Origin: Planctomycetaceae bacterium
GTDB taxonomy: Bacteria; Planctomycetota; Planctomycetia; Pirellulales; Pirellulaceae
Assembly (NCBI GenBank): GCA_012729315.1
Contig: JAAYDI010000132.1
Coordinates: 1-37,237, forward strand
Direction: 5' to 3'
Length of the DNA: 37,237 bases
Part shown: positions 1-7,967 of the stretch, piece by piece
Position numbering within the stretch: position 1 is the stretch's first letter
How the letters are laid out: each line of letters opens with the position of its first letter
Position numbers and translations under genes: made by a program
Notes under the pieces: model-generated
Told to the model about the DNA's origin: nothing
The model's input: the letters and a program-made list of their open reading frames with translations, nothing else
The model's database searches: none

Positions 1-146
1 CCGGTCAGTGTCTTGCACGGGTAGCGACCGTTGAGCCCCGGCACCAGAGCGTTAAGGGCCCGCAGTTCGCACACCGTGCCAGGCGGGAGAAACAGCCGGG
101 CCGCCCGGGCTAGTTCCGTCTTGTCGGCGAACGGTTGCTTGGTCAC
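1..146 (-). CDS. Partial unknown element protein (N-terminus only)
   Basis: A reading frame starts at GTG 146 and runs off the window edge. Only 48 residues are visible, beginning MTKQPFADKTELARAARLF. The start is supported by GGAAGG seven bases upstream. The stretch 'FLPPGTVCELRALNALVPG' faintly recalls the N-termini of replication or primase-like proteins of planctomycete prophages, but that is a recollection of style and not a domain match. It is the most downstream visible gene of the left element, 42 bases after the 110-residue gene. The function is unknown. Confidence 0.55.
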   Translation of the reverse strand, partial: MTKQPFADKTELARAARLFLPPGTVCELRALNALVPGLNGRYPCKTLT

Positions 147-188
147 TGGTCAGCCTTCCGTGTGTCTCGGAAAAACGTACTCGGAACA

Positions 189-521
189 CTACTTCGAAAC
201 TGTGAAACCAAGTCCCCGTAGTTCGTCGCGGTGTAACTTGGAAAACGCCAATGCGTCGGCGGGTGTTTGCAGTTTCCCCCAGTTGGTCAACGCCGCAAGC
301 GACACTGCCAGGTTGAGTGCTTCGGCGAGAGAGAGTGTGTCACTCGGGACGCGGTAGCCGGTCGGCAAGTGCGATATCGCCCACTCGCCCGGCTCGTCAG
401 TCTCGGGGTCCTCGTGCACGACCAGGCCGAGGAACATTTTGCTGCCAACGCCAATGGTCGAGATTGACTTGCCTACCGTGGTCGGCATCTGGAACACCAA
501 TTCCGTAAACGTCTCGCTCAT
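189..521 (-). CDS. Hypothetical element protein, 110 aa
   Basis: I do not recognise this protein. It starts at ATG 521 (MSETFTELVFQMPTTVGKS), with GAGGAG nine bases upstream; a longer in-frame start at 575 has no better site. The sequence looks like a compact alpha/beta domain, with a hydrophobic beta-like start and a helical region rich in Leu and Ala ('SLAEALNLAVSLAALTNWG'). There is no membrane segment, cysteine motif or catalytic signature. Its ATG overlaps the stop of the 41-residue gene upstream (ATGA), so translation of the two is probably coupled. It is most likely an accessory gene of the integrated element. Confidence 0.6.
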   Translation of the reverse strand: MSETFTELVFQMPTTVGKSISTIGVGSKMFLGLVVHEDPETDEPGEWAISHLPTGYRVPSDTLSLAEALNLAVSLAALTNWGKLQTPADALAFSKLHRDELRGLGFTVSK

Positions 522-643
522 TTCTCGGACTCCTCGGATTCCACCAGGTCCAACAGCCAGTCGGCCAGCCAACACAGCAGTTCGTCCGATGGCGTGTCGC
601 CGCCGACCACGGTGAACTCGACAGGTTCAGGGGGACGCGTCAT
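518..643 (-). CDS. Small acidic protein, 41 aa
   Basis: This small gene encodes an acidic protein starting MTRPPEPVEFTVVGGD and ending in a Glu/Ser-rich tail (ESEESEK). It is joined to both neighbours: its ATG overlaps the stop of the 59-residue gene (ATGA at 640-643), and its own TGA overlaps the ATG of the 110-residue gene (518-521). This perfect stop-start chaining is the main evidence that it is translated. Its centre is a Trp/Leu-rich amphipathic helix ('LLCWLADWLLDLV') that could contact a partner protein. The function is unknown. Confidence 0.55.
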   Translation of the reverse strand: MTRPPEPVEFTVVGGDTPSDELLCWLADWLLDLVESEESEK

Positions 644-819
644 TTCTGGTCCCCCTGTTTTGTCAGCGTGATGTTCGCCGGCTTCTGCTGGTCGCGGTTC
701 GCACGCCGGATGACCTCACGTCGAATGATGGCGGCTTCGACAGACTTGACGCCGGCCGTTTTTTCGGTCGCACGCAAGATGTCCAGCAGTTCGTCGGTCT
801 GAATCTCGCTGAGTTTCAT
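640..819 (-). CDS. Small basic protein, 59 aa
   Basis: The frame starts at ATG 819 (MKLSEIQTDELLDILRATE) and ends in the ATGA overlap with the next gene. The protein is mostly helical and charged, with a basic stretch 'IIRREVIRRANRDQQ' at about residues 31-45. Small basic proteins of this kind often bind nucleic acid in phage-like elements, but no specific family is recognised. It is first in a three-gene chain of overlapping stop-start codons. A terminator-like hairpin separates it from the regulator-like gene upstream, so it probably needs its own promoter or read-through. Confidence 0.55.
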   Translation of the reverse strand: MKLSEIQTDELLDILRATEKTAGVKSVEAAIIRREVIRRANRDQQKPANITLTKQGDQK

Positions 820-844
820 GGCGGTCAGCGTAGAAATGAAAACA

Positions 845-861
845 GCCGGCGTGTTGCCGGC
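845..861 (-). terminator. Hairpin after the left regulator-like gene
   Basis: On the minus strand GCCGGC-AACAC-GCCGGC forms a perfect 6-bp stem with a 5-base loop, followed by TGTTTTC. It lies 42 bases after the stop of the 903-1556 gene, in the right place for a rho-independent terminator. The right-hand homologue also has a terminator after it (32256-32290). Confidence 0.5.
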
Positions 862-902
862 CGTTGTTCGTTCGTCGCTAAACTGTCAGAAAACCTCGGG
901 AA

Positions 903-1556
903 TTATGGCGTCAGAAAATTCCCGTTCGTCGCTCGTTCGTCGCCGTCCGTCGCGGATTTCAAGGAAAGAATCACATCTCTGACAGCGTCGACCCGATAGA
1001 GAAATCTCGGTTCGTTGACCTTTGGCTGGTCGTGTTCAATCCATCCGTTCCCAGCCGCATTCTTGCTTCGCCATCGCCGTAGTCGAGATTCGAGAGATTG
1101 CCGTGGAACCGAGAACCTGTCCGCCAGTTGTGAGGTACTCAAAAACGCGTCCGGCAACTCGGCTTCCGCGTCGTCCGTGGTCGCCGGCGTCGTCGCCGCC
1201 AGGGCTACAACCTCGATTCCGTGCAGCTCGACGGCTGCCACGTTCCAGTCCCACCGCTCTAGTGGTTCATCCACACGGGACAGTTCCCGCAGGTTTCGAC
1301 CCTCGGCGGGTAGGTGTCGGTAGACCAGCGTCAGCAGTTCACGCAGATGACCAGCGTACTCGTCAACAAGTGCACGGTACGCGGTGTACGCGTGCAGTGC
1401 GTGTGCCGTCAGCCGGTCGGTTGTGTATTCCGGTTCGTTGCGGCACTGCTGTAGCGTTTCCCCCGCGTTCCTGAAATTTGCGACGTCGCCGGGACACGCG
1501 GCACGCAGGGTTCTCGCCAAGTCGGCGATTCTGACCAGGGTTGATTCGTCTGCCAT
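903..1556 (-). CDS. Regulator-like protein of the left element (MADEST family), 217 aa
   Basis: The protein starts at ATG 1556 (MADESTLVRIADLARTLRA), after a GAGGG site. Residues 1 to about 130 match the protein at 31581-32207 closely, including 'YRHLPAEGR.LREL.RVD.PL..WDW' and 'ELHGIEV'; the first 41 coding bases are identical. Beyond that the two proteins are unrelated. Here the C-terminal part reads 'FLSTSQLADRFSVPRQSLESRLRRWRS' in short segments, a helix-turn-helix-like pattern followed by a possible wing ('EPRFLYRVDAVRDVI'). A shared N-terminal domain joined to different C-terminal, probably DNA-binding, domains suggests an element regulator. It is not a family I can name. It sits alone between a leader hairpin and a terminator. 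Confidence 0.7.
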   Translation of the reverse strand: MADESTLVRIADLARTLRAACPGDVANFRNAGETLQQCRNEPEYTTDRLTAHALHAYTAYRALVDEYAGHLRELLTLVYRHLPAEGRNLRELSRVDEPLERWDWNVAAVELHGIEVVALAATTPATTDDAEAELPDAFLSTSQLADRFSVPRQSLESRLRRWRSKNAAGNGWIEHDQPKVNEPRFLYRVDAVRDVILSLKSATDGDERATNGNFLTP

Positions 1557-1594
1557 GTTGCCACCCTCGGTTGGTGACGTCGGAAATTGAAAAG

Positions 1595-1647
1595 CAGCAC
1601 GGCAACCGTTCCGAGTGTCGGCTTTCGGGTGCCCCCTAGCCGTGCTG
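1595..1647 (-). promoter_or_regulatory. Conserved leader hairpin of the left regulator-like gene
   Basis: The arms CAGCACGGC and GCCGTGCTG (1639-1647 and 1595-1603) form a perfect 9-bp stem around about 35 bases, which contain a smaller CCGAAAG/CTCGG-type pairing. On the minus strand CTTTTC follows the stem. The same stem, inner sequence and spacing to the ATG occur in the right element at 31487-31541. A -10-like TAGAAT lies just upstream. It may be a leader attenuator or an integrase terminator left behind; its conservation without an integrase here favours the leader role. Confidence 0.55.
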
Positions 1648-1713
1648 TTGAGATTCTAGCGAATTACGCGGCTTTCCGCACCTCGAACGGGATTGTCAGC
1701 AATTGCATAACTT

Positions 1714-2619
1714 GTGGGGTTCTACTGCGAGAAGCCGCTCTCGCTGTGCGTCCGGGACGGACAGGCAATGGTGGCGGCGGTGCGCAGACACCAGCGCATC
1801 CTGCAGACCGGCAGCATGCAGCGCAGCAATCCGCTCAATCAGTTCGTGTCCGAGACGGTGCTGGCGGGCCGCATCGGCACGGTGCAACAGGTCACGGCCT
1901 ACATCGCGCCGAACAACTTCTTCGGCCCCGGACCGGGCTGGCAACCGATGCCGGTCCCTGCAGGTTTCGACTATCCCCGCTGGCTGGGACCGGCCCCCGA
2001 CGCCCCCTACCACCACGACCGCTGCCTGTACCGGTTCCGTTTCATCTGCGATTACTCGGGAGGACAGATCACCAATTTCGGTGCCCACTCGAATGATCTC
2101 GCGCAGTGGGGTCTGGGAGCGGACGCGACCGGCCCGGTGGAAATCGAACCGGTGCGCGCCGAGTGGCCGGCAACGGGCAGCCTGTTCAATACGGCGCTGG
2201 TGTCTGAATTCCGCTGCCGCTACGCCAGCGGAGCGGTACTCACCTGCAAGACCACCGATCGGGAGCAGGGAGTGGGAGTGCGGTTCGCAGGCAGCGACGG
2301 CATGATCGAAGCCGTCGGATATCCCTGGACGGCGCGCAGCGAACCGGCGTCGCTGGTGACCGACAAGTTCCCTACCGGCCGGTTTGCGATCGATGAGACG
2401 ACTGCCCACGTGCGGAACTTTCTCGATTGCGTCAAGTCGCGGCAGGAACCGGCCGCACCGGTCGAGATCGGCCACCGCTCCGCCACCGTCTGCCATCTGG
2501 GCAACATCGCCCTGCGTCTGGGGCGCACGATCAAGTGGGATCCAGAGCACGAAGACATCGTGGGAGACGACGAGGCGCGGGGGATGCTGGAGAGGCCGCA
2601 GTCCGATTTCCGGTTCTGA
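1714..2619 (+). pseudogene. 5'-truncated Gfo/Idh/MocA-family oxidoreductase
   Basis: The readable part begins 'GFYCEKPLSLCVRDGQAM', which in Gfo/Idh/MocA dehydrogenases lies about 100 residues into the protein, at the end of the Rossmann NAD(P)-binding domain (the EKP motif). The GxGxxG part is absent. An in-frame TAA lies at 1705-1707, just before GTG 1711, and upstream sequence belongs to the left element. The C-terminal sugar-dehydrogenase-like domain is intact, including 'GGQITNFGAHSNDLAQWGL' and an end at 'ERPQSDFRF'. Planctomycetes carry many such genes, usually around 430 residues. I infer that insertion of the element separated the two halves. The fragment is unlikely to be an active dehydrogenase. 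Confidence 0.8.
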
Positions 2620-2987
2620 ACGTTCGCCATGATTGACATGCGCATGCAAGTTGACCTGGGCTCCCCAGACGTGGCAGATTGCCGGCGACGAGGAGGCGAA
2701 CAACTGGCAGCGGCCAGGCGGTTGCCCAGAAACTGGAATTCCAGCCCCGGCGCGGCGGAACTGTAGCCGATACCGGATGGGTTAGTCTATAATGGCGCCC
2801 CGGACACAGGGAGGCAGAGCTCACGGGGGGGCAGACAGGTCGCGTGTTCTGGGTTCGAACGGAGCAACCGAGAGACACACATCGGCTGATGATAGGAGCT
2901 GATGATGGGTCGCGAACGGCGCTCGGTTGGTAATGAGGGCACGACCGGTACTGCGCCGCAGGACGTGCCGAGAGTCAGAGGTCAAAG
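2620..2987. other. Intergenic region, 368 bases
   Basis: I see no convincing gene here. A TATAAT hexamer lies at 2788-2793 but has no good -35 partner, so it is only a weak promoter candidate for the TPR gene downstream. GCTGATGAT occurs twice at about 2884-2906. An open frame with a good AGGAG site begins at about 2905 but runs through the TPR gene in another frame and shows no family features. Confidence 0.4.
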
Positions 2988-3320
2988 ATGGGTCTGTTAT
3001 CACGAGTGTTGGGTATGTTTTCGACACGGGGCAAGGCAACCGCGTTGTTCAAGCGGGGAGTGGACAAGGCCGAGCACCGGGATCTCGAGGGGGCGATTGC
3101 AGACTACACCTCGGTCATCGACCTGAAGGGGGCTCCGGAAGACGTGATCGCCATGGCGCTGTTCAACCGGGCGCTGGCGTACTCGCGCGAGCGCGATGAC
3201 ACGAAGGCCACCGCCGACCTGGATCGCGTGTTGTCCATGTCCGGTGCGACGCAGCAGGTGATCGATGCCGCCCACGAGAAGCTGCACCGCATGAAGAGAC
3301 GCGCGACGAAGTCGGTCTGA
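2988..3320 (+). CDS. Small TPR-repeat protein, 110 aa
   Basis: The protein starts MGLLSRVLGMFSTRGKAT with AGAGG upstream. Residues about 17-75 contain two TPR-like helix pairs: 'ALFKRGVDKAEHRDLEGAI' with 'ADYTSVIDL', then 'MALFNRALAYSRERDDTKA' with 'ADLDRVL'. The typical small and large residue positions of the 34-residue repeat are visible. TPR proteins act as protein-interaction adaptors; no partner can be named. The basic N-terminus could be a short amphipathic membrane-associating helix, but there is no signal peptide. It runs toward the minus-strand NUDIX gene. Confidence 0.75.
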   Translation: MGLLSRVLGMFSTRGKATALFKRGVDKAEHRDLEGAIADYTSVIDLKGAPEDVIAMALFNRALAYSRERDDTKATADLDRVLSMSGATQQVIDAAHEKLHRMKRRATKSV

Positions 3321-3390
3321 ATCGCACCGCGTGTCACTCGGAACGACACCCAGCCGACGATACAGGCCACTTAACCTGCCACTTGACTTC

Positions 3391-3425
3391 GTCATTCGTC
3401 ATTCGTCATTCGTCATTCGTCATTC
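3391..3425. repeat. Five tandem copies of the heptamer GTCATTC
   Basis: GTCATTC is repeated five times without error (3391-3425). The first copies lie downstream of the NUDIX gene; the later ones encode its last residues. The stop codon at 3413-3415 lies inside the array, so a change in copy number would alter the C-terminus, because seven is not a multiple of three. Confidence 0.9.
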
Positions 3426-3958
3426 CCACGTCCCTCCCGCACCGCCTCATAGTACATCAGTCCCACAATGGTCTTGGCATCCTCGATCTTCCGCTGCCTG
3501 ACCCACTGCAGGGCCTGGGCCCAGGGGACGACCAGGTTTTCGATCTCTTCCGACGCTTCACGTTGGGGTGTGCCGGGTGTGAGTTGGCTGGCCAGGAACA
3601 GGTGGATTCGTTCGTCGAGGATGCCGGGGGAGAGGAAGAAGGTGTGGAGTTGTTCGAGGCGGGTGGCGCGGTAGCCGGTTTCTTCGGCCAGTTCGCGGCG
3701 GGCGGTGTCGCGGGGGTCTTCGCCGGTTTCGAGCGTGCCGGTGGGCAGTTCGATCAGCGTTCGATCGACGGCCGCCCGGTAGTTGCGGATCAAGCAGACA
3801 TGGTCGTCGTCGACCAGCGGCAGGACGGTGACAGCGCCGGGATGGCGCACAATTTCGCGCTGCACCGTGTTTCCCGCGGCCGTTGTCCACTCGATGGTTT
3901 CGACGCGGAAGCGCTGGGTCGCGAGCAGTATCCTGGGGTGGCGTGCCACTCGCTTCAT
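3413..3958 (-). CDS. NUDIX hydrolase, ADP-ribose pyrophosphatase-like
   Basis: The Nudix box is perfect: G74, E80, R88-E89, E92-E93 and G95 fit GX5EX7REUXEEXGU ('GTLETGEDPRDTARRELAEE'). The flanking sequence ('VTVLPLVDDDHVCLIRNYR', 'ELPTG') resembles ADP-ribose/nucleoside-diphosphate-sugar pyrophosphatases, which cleave the pyrophosphate using Mg. The exact substrate is not readable. I chose ATG 3958 because GGAG lies eight bases upstream; a GTG at 4003, overlapping the stop of the TrpB-like gene, would add 15 residues. The length of 181 aa is normal. The gene follows the TrpB-like gene on the same strand and is probably co-transcribed. The C-terminus runs into a heptamer repeat. Confidence 0.85.
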   Translation of the reverse strand: MKRVARHPRILLATQRFRVETIEWTTAAGNTVQREIVRHPGAVTVLPLVDDDHVCLIRNYRAAVDRTLIELPTGTLETGEDPRDTARRELAEETGYRATRLEQLHTFFLSPGILDERIHLFLASQLTPGTPQREASEEIENLVVPWAQALQWVRQRKIEDAKTIVGLMYYEAVREGRGNDE

Positions 3959-3999
3959 GGAACCAGCTCCTCGGACGTCGACGTGGTGGCAGCTGTTGC

Positions 4000-5355
4000 T
4001 CACTCGATGTCCGGCAACTTCGCGATCGCCGCGCTGATCTTGTCCTGCGGGTATTCGTAGTCCTCCAGGTCGCCGCTCAGGTAGCGGTCGTAGGCACTCA
4101 TGTCACAGAGTCCGTGTCCGCTGAAGCTGAACACGATGCACTCTTCCTTGTTCTGTTCCTTGCAGCGCTGCGCTTCCACGATCGCCGCGCGGATGGCGTG
4201 TGACGTCTCCGGCGCGGGGATGATCCCTTCCGTTTCCGCGAACAGCCGAGCCGCTTCGAAGCACTCCAGCTGATGGCAGGCGGCCGCTTCGACGAGCCCC
4301 AGTTTCAGGCTGAAGCTGACCATGGGAGACAAGCCATGGTAGCGCAGTCCACCGGCGTGAATACCGGGCGGCACGAAGCTGTGGCCGAGTGTGAACATCT
4401 TGATCAGCGGCGTCAGCTTGGTGGTATCGCCCCAGTCGTACCGGAACTCCCCGCGGCTCATCGTGGGACAGGAACACGGCTCGACAGCCACGAACCGCAG
4501 ATCTTTGCCGGCGATCTTGTGGCGGATGAAGGGGAAGGCCAGCCCGGCAAAGTTACTGCCGCCGCCGCAGCAGCCGACCAGAACGTTCGGGTAATCACCG
4601 AACTCCTGTATCTGCCGCTCCACCTCCAGGCCGATCACCGTCTGATGCAGCATGACGTGGTTCAACACGCTGCCCAAAGAATAGTGCACACCTTCGTCAT
4701 GGACCGCGGCCTCCACCGCCTCGCTGATCGCGGTGCCCAGGCTGCCCGGCGTGAGCGGATCCTCAGCCAGGATCGAGCGTCCCGACTCGGTCTCTGTCGA
4801 CGGACTGGCGGTCACTTCGCCTCCCCACAGCTGCATCATCGAGCGGCGGTAGGGCTTCTGCTGATAGCTGACCTTGACCATGTACACTTTGCATTGGAGG
4901 TCGAACTGTTTGCAGGCGAAGGCCAGCGCGCAGCCCCACTGGCCGGCACCCGTTTCGGTGGTCAGCCGGTGGATGCCTTCGATCTTGTTATAGTAAGCCT
5001 GCGGGACGGCCGTATTCGGCTTGTGGCTGCCGGGGGGGCTGTGGCTTTCGTCCTTGTAGTAGATGCGGGCAGGGGTCCCCAGCGCGCGTTCCAGGTTCCT
5101 GGCACGCACCAGGGGGGTGGGACGCCACATCGACAACACGTTGCGCACGTCGTCTGGAATCTCAATCCAGCGTTCCTGCGACATCTCCTGCTTGAGCAGC
5201 TCCATCGCAAAGAGCGGCGCCAGATCCGCCGGGCCGACCGGCTTCATCGTGGTCGGGTGCAGGACGGGGGGCAGCGGTTCGGGCAGGTCCGCCTGCAGGT
5301 TGTACCACTTAGCGGGCAGTTCACTTTCAGACAACACAACGCGTCGATGGTTCAT
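4000..5355 (-). CDS. trpB2: Tryptophan synthase beta chain, TrpB2-like
   Basis: This PLP enzyme of fold type II has the lysine that should bind PLP in 'GSHKPNTA' (K112), the catalytic glutamate in 'TETGAGQWG' (E134) and the phosphate-binding 'GGGSN' at about 264-268. The N-terminal extension ('[18 protein letters not shown]') and the length of 451 aa are those of TrpB2, the divergent branch found in archaea and many bacteria, not the roughly 400-residue TrpB1. TrpB condenses indole with serine to tryptophan. No trpA is nearby, which is common for TrpB2; it may salvage indole. The start ATG 5355 has GAGGAG seven bases upstream. The neighbour across a 212-base divergent gap is the Lon-like gene. 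Confidence 0.9.
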   Translation of the reverse strand: MNHRRVVLSESELPAKWYNLQADLPEPLPPVLHPTTMKPVGPADLAPLFAMELLKQEMSQERWIEIPDDVRNVLSMWRPTPLVRARNLERALGTPARIYYKDESHSPPGSHKPNTAVPQAYYNKIEGIHRLTTETGAGQWGCALAFACKQFDLQCKVYMVKVSYQQKPYRRSMMQLWGGEVTASPSTETESGRSILAEDPLTPGSLGTAISEAVEAAVHDEGVHYSLGSVLNHVMLHQTVIGLEVERQIQEFGDYPNVLVGCCGGGSNFAGLAFPFIRHKIAGKDLRFVAVEPCSCPTMSRGEFRYDWGDTTKLTPLIKMFTLGHSFVPPGIHAGGLRYHGLSPMVSFSLKLGLVEAAACHQLECFEAARLFAETEGIIPAPETSHAIRAAIVEAQRCKEQNKEECIVFSFSGHGLCDMSAYDRYLSGDLEDYEYPQDKISAAIAKLPDIE

Positions 5356-5567
5356 GAAACGCTCCTCGTCACCTACTGTTTACCGGGGGCTGGCAGACCG
5401 ATCTCTGGAATATTCATGGTCGTGTCTCGCCCACAGCCCACACGCGGCATCCAACTATAGTATCGTCTGGCCCAGCGGCACGCAAACCGGTCCTCTCGCT
5501 TGGCCCACCCCGGTGGCGTACCATGGGGGTGGTGGGGCAACTCCGGACGACTCGCAGGAACAGTACC

Positions 5568-7967
5568 ATGGAACTGAGCCCTTCTGAGCTGAGGTGGCGT
5601 TGCGCGGCCGACCAGCTGGACTTCGAAACGACGAACGACCTGGAAGAGCTGCAGCAGATCCTGGGGCAGGCCCGGGCTCTGGATGCGGTGCAGTTTGGCA
5701 TCAGCATCCGGCGTCACGGGTACAACATGTTCGTGCTCGGTCCACCCGGTCTGGGCAAACGGACGACGGTCAACTACTTCCTGAGCGACAAGGCGGCAAC
5801 CGAGGCGACTCCGGACGACTGGTGCTACGTCAACAACTTCGAGCAGGCGTACAAGCCGCGGGCGCTGCGTCTGCCGCCGGGGCGCGGGGCCCAGCTTCAG
5901 CGGGACATGACGCAGCTGGTGGATCAGCTCAAGACCACCATCCCGTCGACGCTGGAACTGGAGGAACACCAGAGCCGCATCCAGGAAGTCGAACAGGAGG
6001 CGAAGGAGCGTCATAACCGGGCGTTCAAGGAGCTGGCGGATCGGGCTCTGGAACGCGGGATCCAGCTGGTGCGCACGCCGGGCGGCTATGCGATGGCCCC
6101 GGTGCGGAACGGGGAGGTGATCGGGCCGGAAGATTACGAAAAGCTGGCGCGGGGGGAACAGCAGCAGATCGAGGAAGCCGTCAAGGAGCTGCAGGAGGAG
6201 CTGAAGGAGATCATCGAGCGGATTCCGCGCTGGCGGATGGAGACGCGCGACAAGATCAAGGAACTCAACCGCCAGGCGACCCAGCACGCGATTGCCCATC
6301 TGCTGTCCCAGCTGCGCGCGGACTACGCCACGCTGCCGCACGTACTGGACTACTTCAACGCGCTGGAGAAGGACGTCATTGAGCACGCGGAGGACTTTCT
6401 GCCGCAGGAGGAGACATCCCCCAACATCCTGGGGATACCGATGCCCGGCCAGCCGAACTTCCACCGCTACCGCGTCAATCTGCTGGTCGACAACAGCAAG
6501 AGCCAGGGAGCGCCGGTGGTATCGGAGAACCATCCCAGCTTCCAGAACCTGATGGGGCGCGCGGAACACGAGGCGCGGATGGGCACGCTCGTCACGCAGT
6601 TCACGCTGATCAAGCCAGGGGCATTGCATCGGGCCAACGGCGGCTATCTCGTGCTCGACGCACTCAAAGTCCTCCAGCAACCCTTTGCCTGGGACGCCCT
6701 GAAACGCGCGCTCAACGCCAAACAACTGTGCATCGAGTCGCTGGGGGAGTCGCTGAGTCTGGTCAACACCGTGACCCTGGAGCCGGAGCCGATTCCGCTG
6801 GACGTGAAGGTCATCCTGGTCGGCGACCGTATGCTCTACTATATGCTCTACCAGTATGACCGGGACTTCGCTGACCTGTTCAAGGTGGCGGCCGATTTCG
6901 ACGAGCAGATGGACCGCAGCCCCGAAAACTGCGCACTCTACGCGCGGTACATCGCCACCATGGCCCGCCAGGAACACTACCGGCCGTTCGACCGGCAGGC
7001 GGTGGCCCGCGTGATCGAGCAGAGCGCCCGGCTCGCTGGCAACGCGGAGAAGCTGTCGGTCAGCATGCAGTCGATCGCGAACCTGCTGCGCGAGGCCGAT
7101 TACTGGGCCTCGACCGACAACGCTCCGACCGTCACGGCCCGGCACGTCGAGCATGCGGTGGCCCAGCAGATCTACCGGGCCGACCGGGTACGCACACTGG
7201 TCTACGAACAGATCCGGCGCGGCACGGTGATGATCGACACGCAGGGAGCGCGGACCGGACAGGTCAACGGGCTGTCGGTGATCGACATGGGCAACTTCTC
7301 CTTCGGCCAGCCCTCGCGCATCACCGCCACCGTGCGGATCGGCAAGGGGGAGGTCATCGACATCGAACGCGAGGTGGATCTGGGCGGGGCGATCCACAGC
7401 AAGGGGGTGTTGATCCTGTCGTCGTACCTCGCGACCCGCTTTGCCCAGAACCGCCCGCTGTCCCTCTCCGCCAGCCTGGTCTTCGAGCAATCGTATGGCC
7501 GCGTCGACGGGGATAGCGCTTCGGTCGCCGAGCTCTGTGCGCTGCTCTCCGCCCTGGCCGACGTGCCGATCCGGCAGACGCTGGCCGTCACCGGGTCGGT
7601 TAATCAACACGGGCAGGTGCAGCCAATTGGCGGCGTGAACGACAAGATCGAGGGGTTCTTCGACATCTGCCAGGCGTGCGGCCTGACCGGCGACCAAGGG
7701 GTGTTGATCCCCCGCACGAATGTGAAGCACCTGATGCTGCGGCAGGACGTTGTCGACGCGGTGGCGGCCGGCCGCTTCCACGTGTATGCCATCGAGACGG
7801 TGGACGATGCAATCGCGCTGCTCACCGGCCGGGAGGCCGGCGCGCCCGATACCGCTGGGCATTATCCGCCCGAGACGGTGAACTGCCGCGTGGCGGCGCG
7901 CATCAACGAGCTATTCGAGATCCGTCAGCAGCTTTCCCAGCAAGGCATGGACAAGGCGAAATCATGA
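5568..7967 (+). CDS. Lon-like ATP-dependent protease (AAA_32 type)
   Basis: The 799-residue protein has an N-terminal AAA+ module with Walker A 'GPPGLGKRT' at about 58-66. A long coiled-coil insertion (about 120-260) and the family's Walker B-like 'ANGGYLVLDALKVL' follow. The C-terminal Lon protease domain carries S650 ('GDSAS') and K693 ('GGVNDKIEG'). The Ser-Lys spacing of 43 equals that of E. coli Lon (679/722). It lacks the Lon N-domain and belongs to the LonB/LonC-like bacterial group. It should unfold and degrade cytoplasmic proteins using ATP. I chose ATG 5568 (MELSPSEL) because AGGA precedes it; an upstream in-frame start at 5523 adds 15 unlikely residues. Its stop overlaps the next ATG (ATGA). 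Confidence 0.9.
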   Translation: MELSPSELRWRCAADQLDFETTNDLEELQQILGQARALDAVQFGISIRRHGYNMFVLGPPGLGKRTTVNYFLSDKAATEATPDDWCYVNNFEQAYKPRALRLPPGRGAQLQRDMTQLVDQLKTTIPSTLELEEHQSRIQEVEQEAKERHNRAFKELADRALERGIQLVRTPGGYAMAPVRNGEVIGPEDYEKLARGEQQQIEEAVKELQEELKEIIERIPRWRMETRDKIKELNRQATQHAIAHLLSQLRADYATLPHVLDYFNALEKDVIEHAEDFLPQEETSPNILGIPMPGQPNFHRYRVNLLVDNSKSQGAPVVSENHPSFQNLMGRAEHEARMGTLVTQFTLIKPGALHRANGGYLVLDALKVLQQPFAWDALKRALNAKQLCIESLGESLSLVNTVTLEPEPIPLDVKVILVGDRMLYYMLYQYDRDFADLFKVAADFDEQMDRSPENCALYARYIATMARQEHYRPFDRQAVARVIEQSARLAGNAEKLSVSMQSIANLLREADYWASTDNAPTVTARHVEHAVAQQIYRADRVRTLVYEQIRRGTVMIDTQGARTGQVNGLSVIDMGNFSFGQPSRITATVRIGKGEVIDIEREVDLGGAIHSKGVLILSSYLATRFAQNRPLSLSASLVFEQSYGRVDGDSASVAELCALLSALADVPIRQTLAVTGSVNQHGQVQPIGGVNDKIEGFFDICQACGLTGDQGVLIPRTNVKHLMLRQDVVDAVAAGRFHVYAIETVDDAIALLTGREAGAPDTAGHYPPETVNCRVAARINELFEIRQQLSQQGMDKAKS

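Larger units (their letters stand above)
1..1712 (-). mobile_element. End of an integrated phage-like element (left copy)
   Basis: Five minus-strand genes, mostly short and overlapping, lie between the window edge and a truncated chromosomal gene. The regulator-like gene at 903-1556 and its leader hairpin are clearly homologous to those of the integrase-bearing element at 30.1-37.2 kb, which is why this segment is called an element. No integrase lies between the leader hairpin (1595-1647) and the chromosome, although one occupies that place in the right copy. The end at about 1712 is inferred from where the dehydrogenase reading frame stops making family sense; no att repeat could be identified. 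The rest of the element lies outside the window to the left. Confidence 0.7.

Noticed and set aside
1650-1712. C-terminal remnant of an integrase at the left element's end
   Set aside because: A short frame ending 'TIPFEVRKAA' can be read on the minus strand, but it does not resemble the right integrase's C-terminus and is too short to support.
1696-2703. Long minus-strand frame through the dehydrogenase fragment
   Set aside because: It has no family features and is Arg/His-rich, as expected for the antisense of a GC-rich gene; the plus frame has clear Gfo/Idh/MocA motifs.
2902-3126. Small plus-strand frame with a good AGGAG site before the TPR gene
   Set aside because: It runs through the TPR gene in another frame and shows no conserved pattern.
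3391-3425. CRISPR array
   Set aside because: The units are seven bases with no spacers; it is a simple tandem repeat.
5373-7862. 829-codon minus-strand frame opposite the Lon-like gene
   Set aside because: It is an antisense shadow of the protease gene; repetitive Arg/Leu/Asp/Val composition and no motif.
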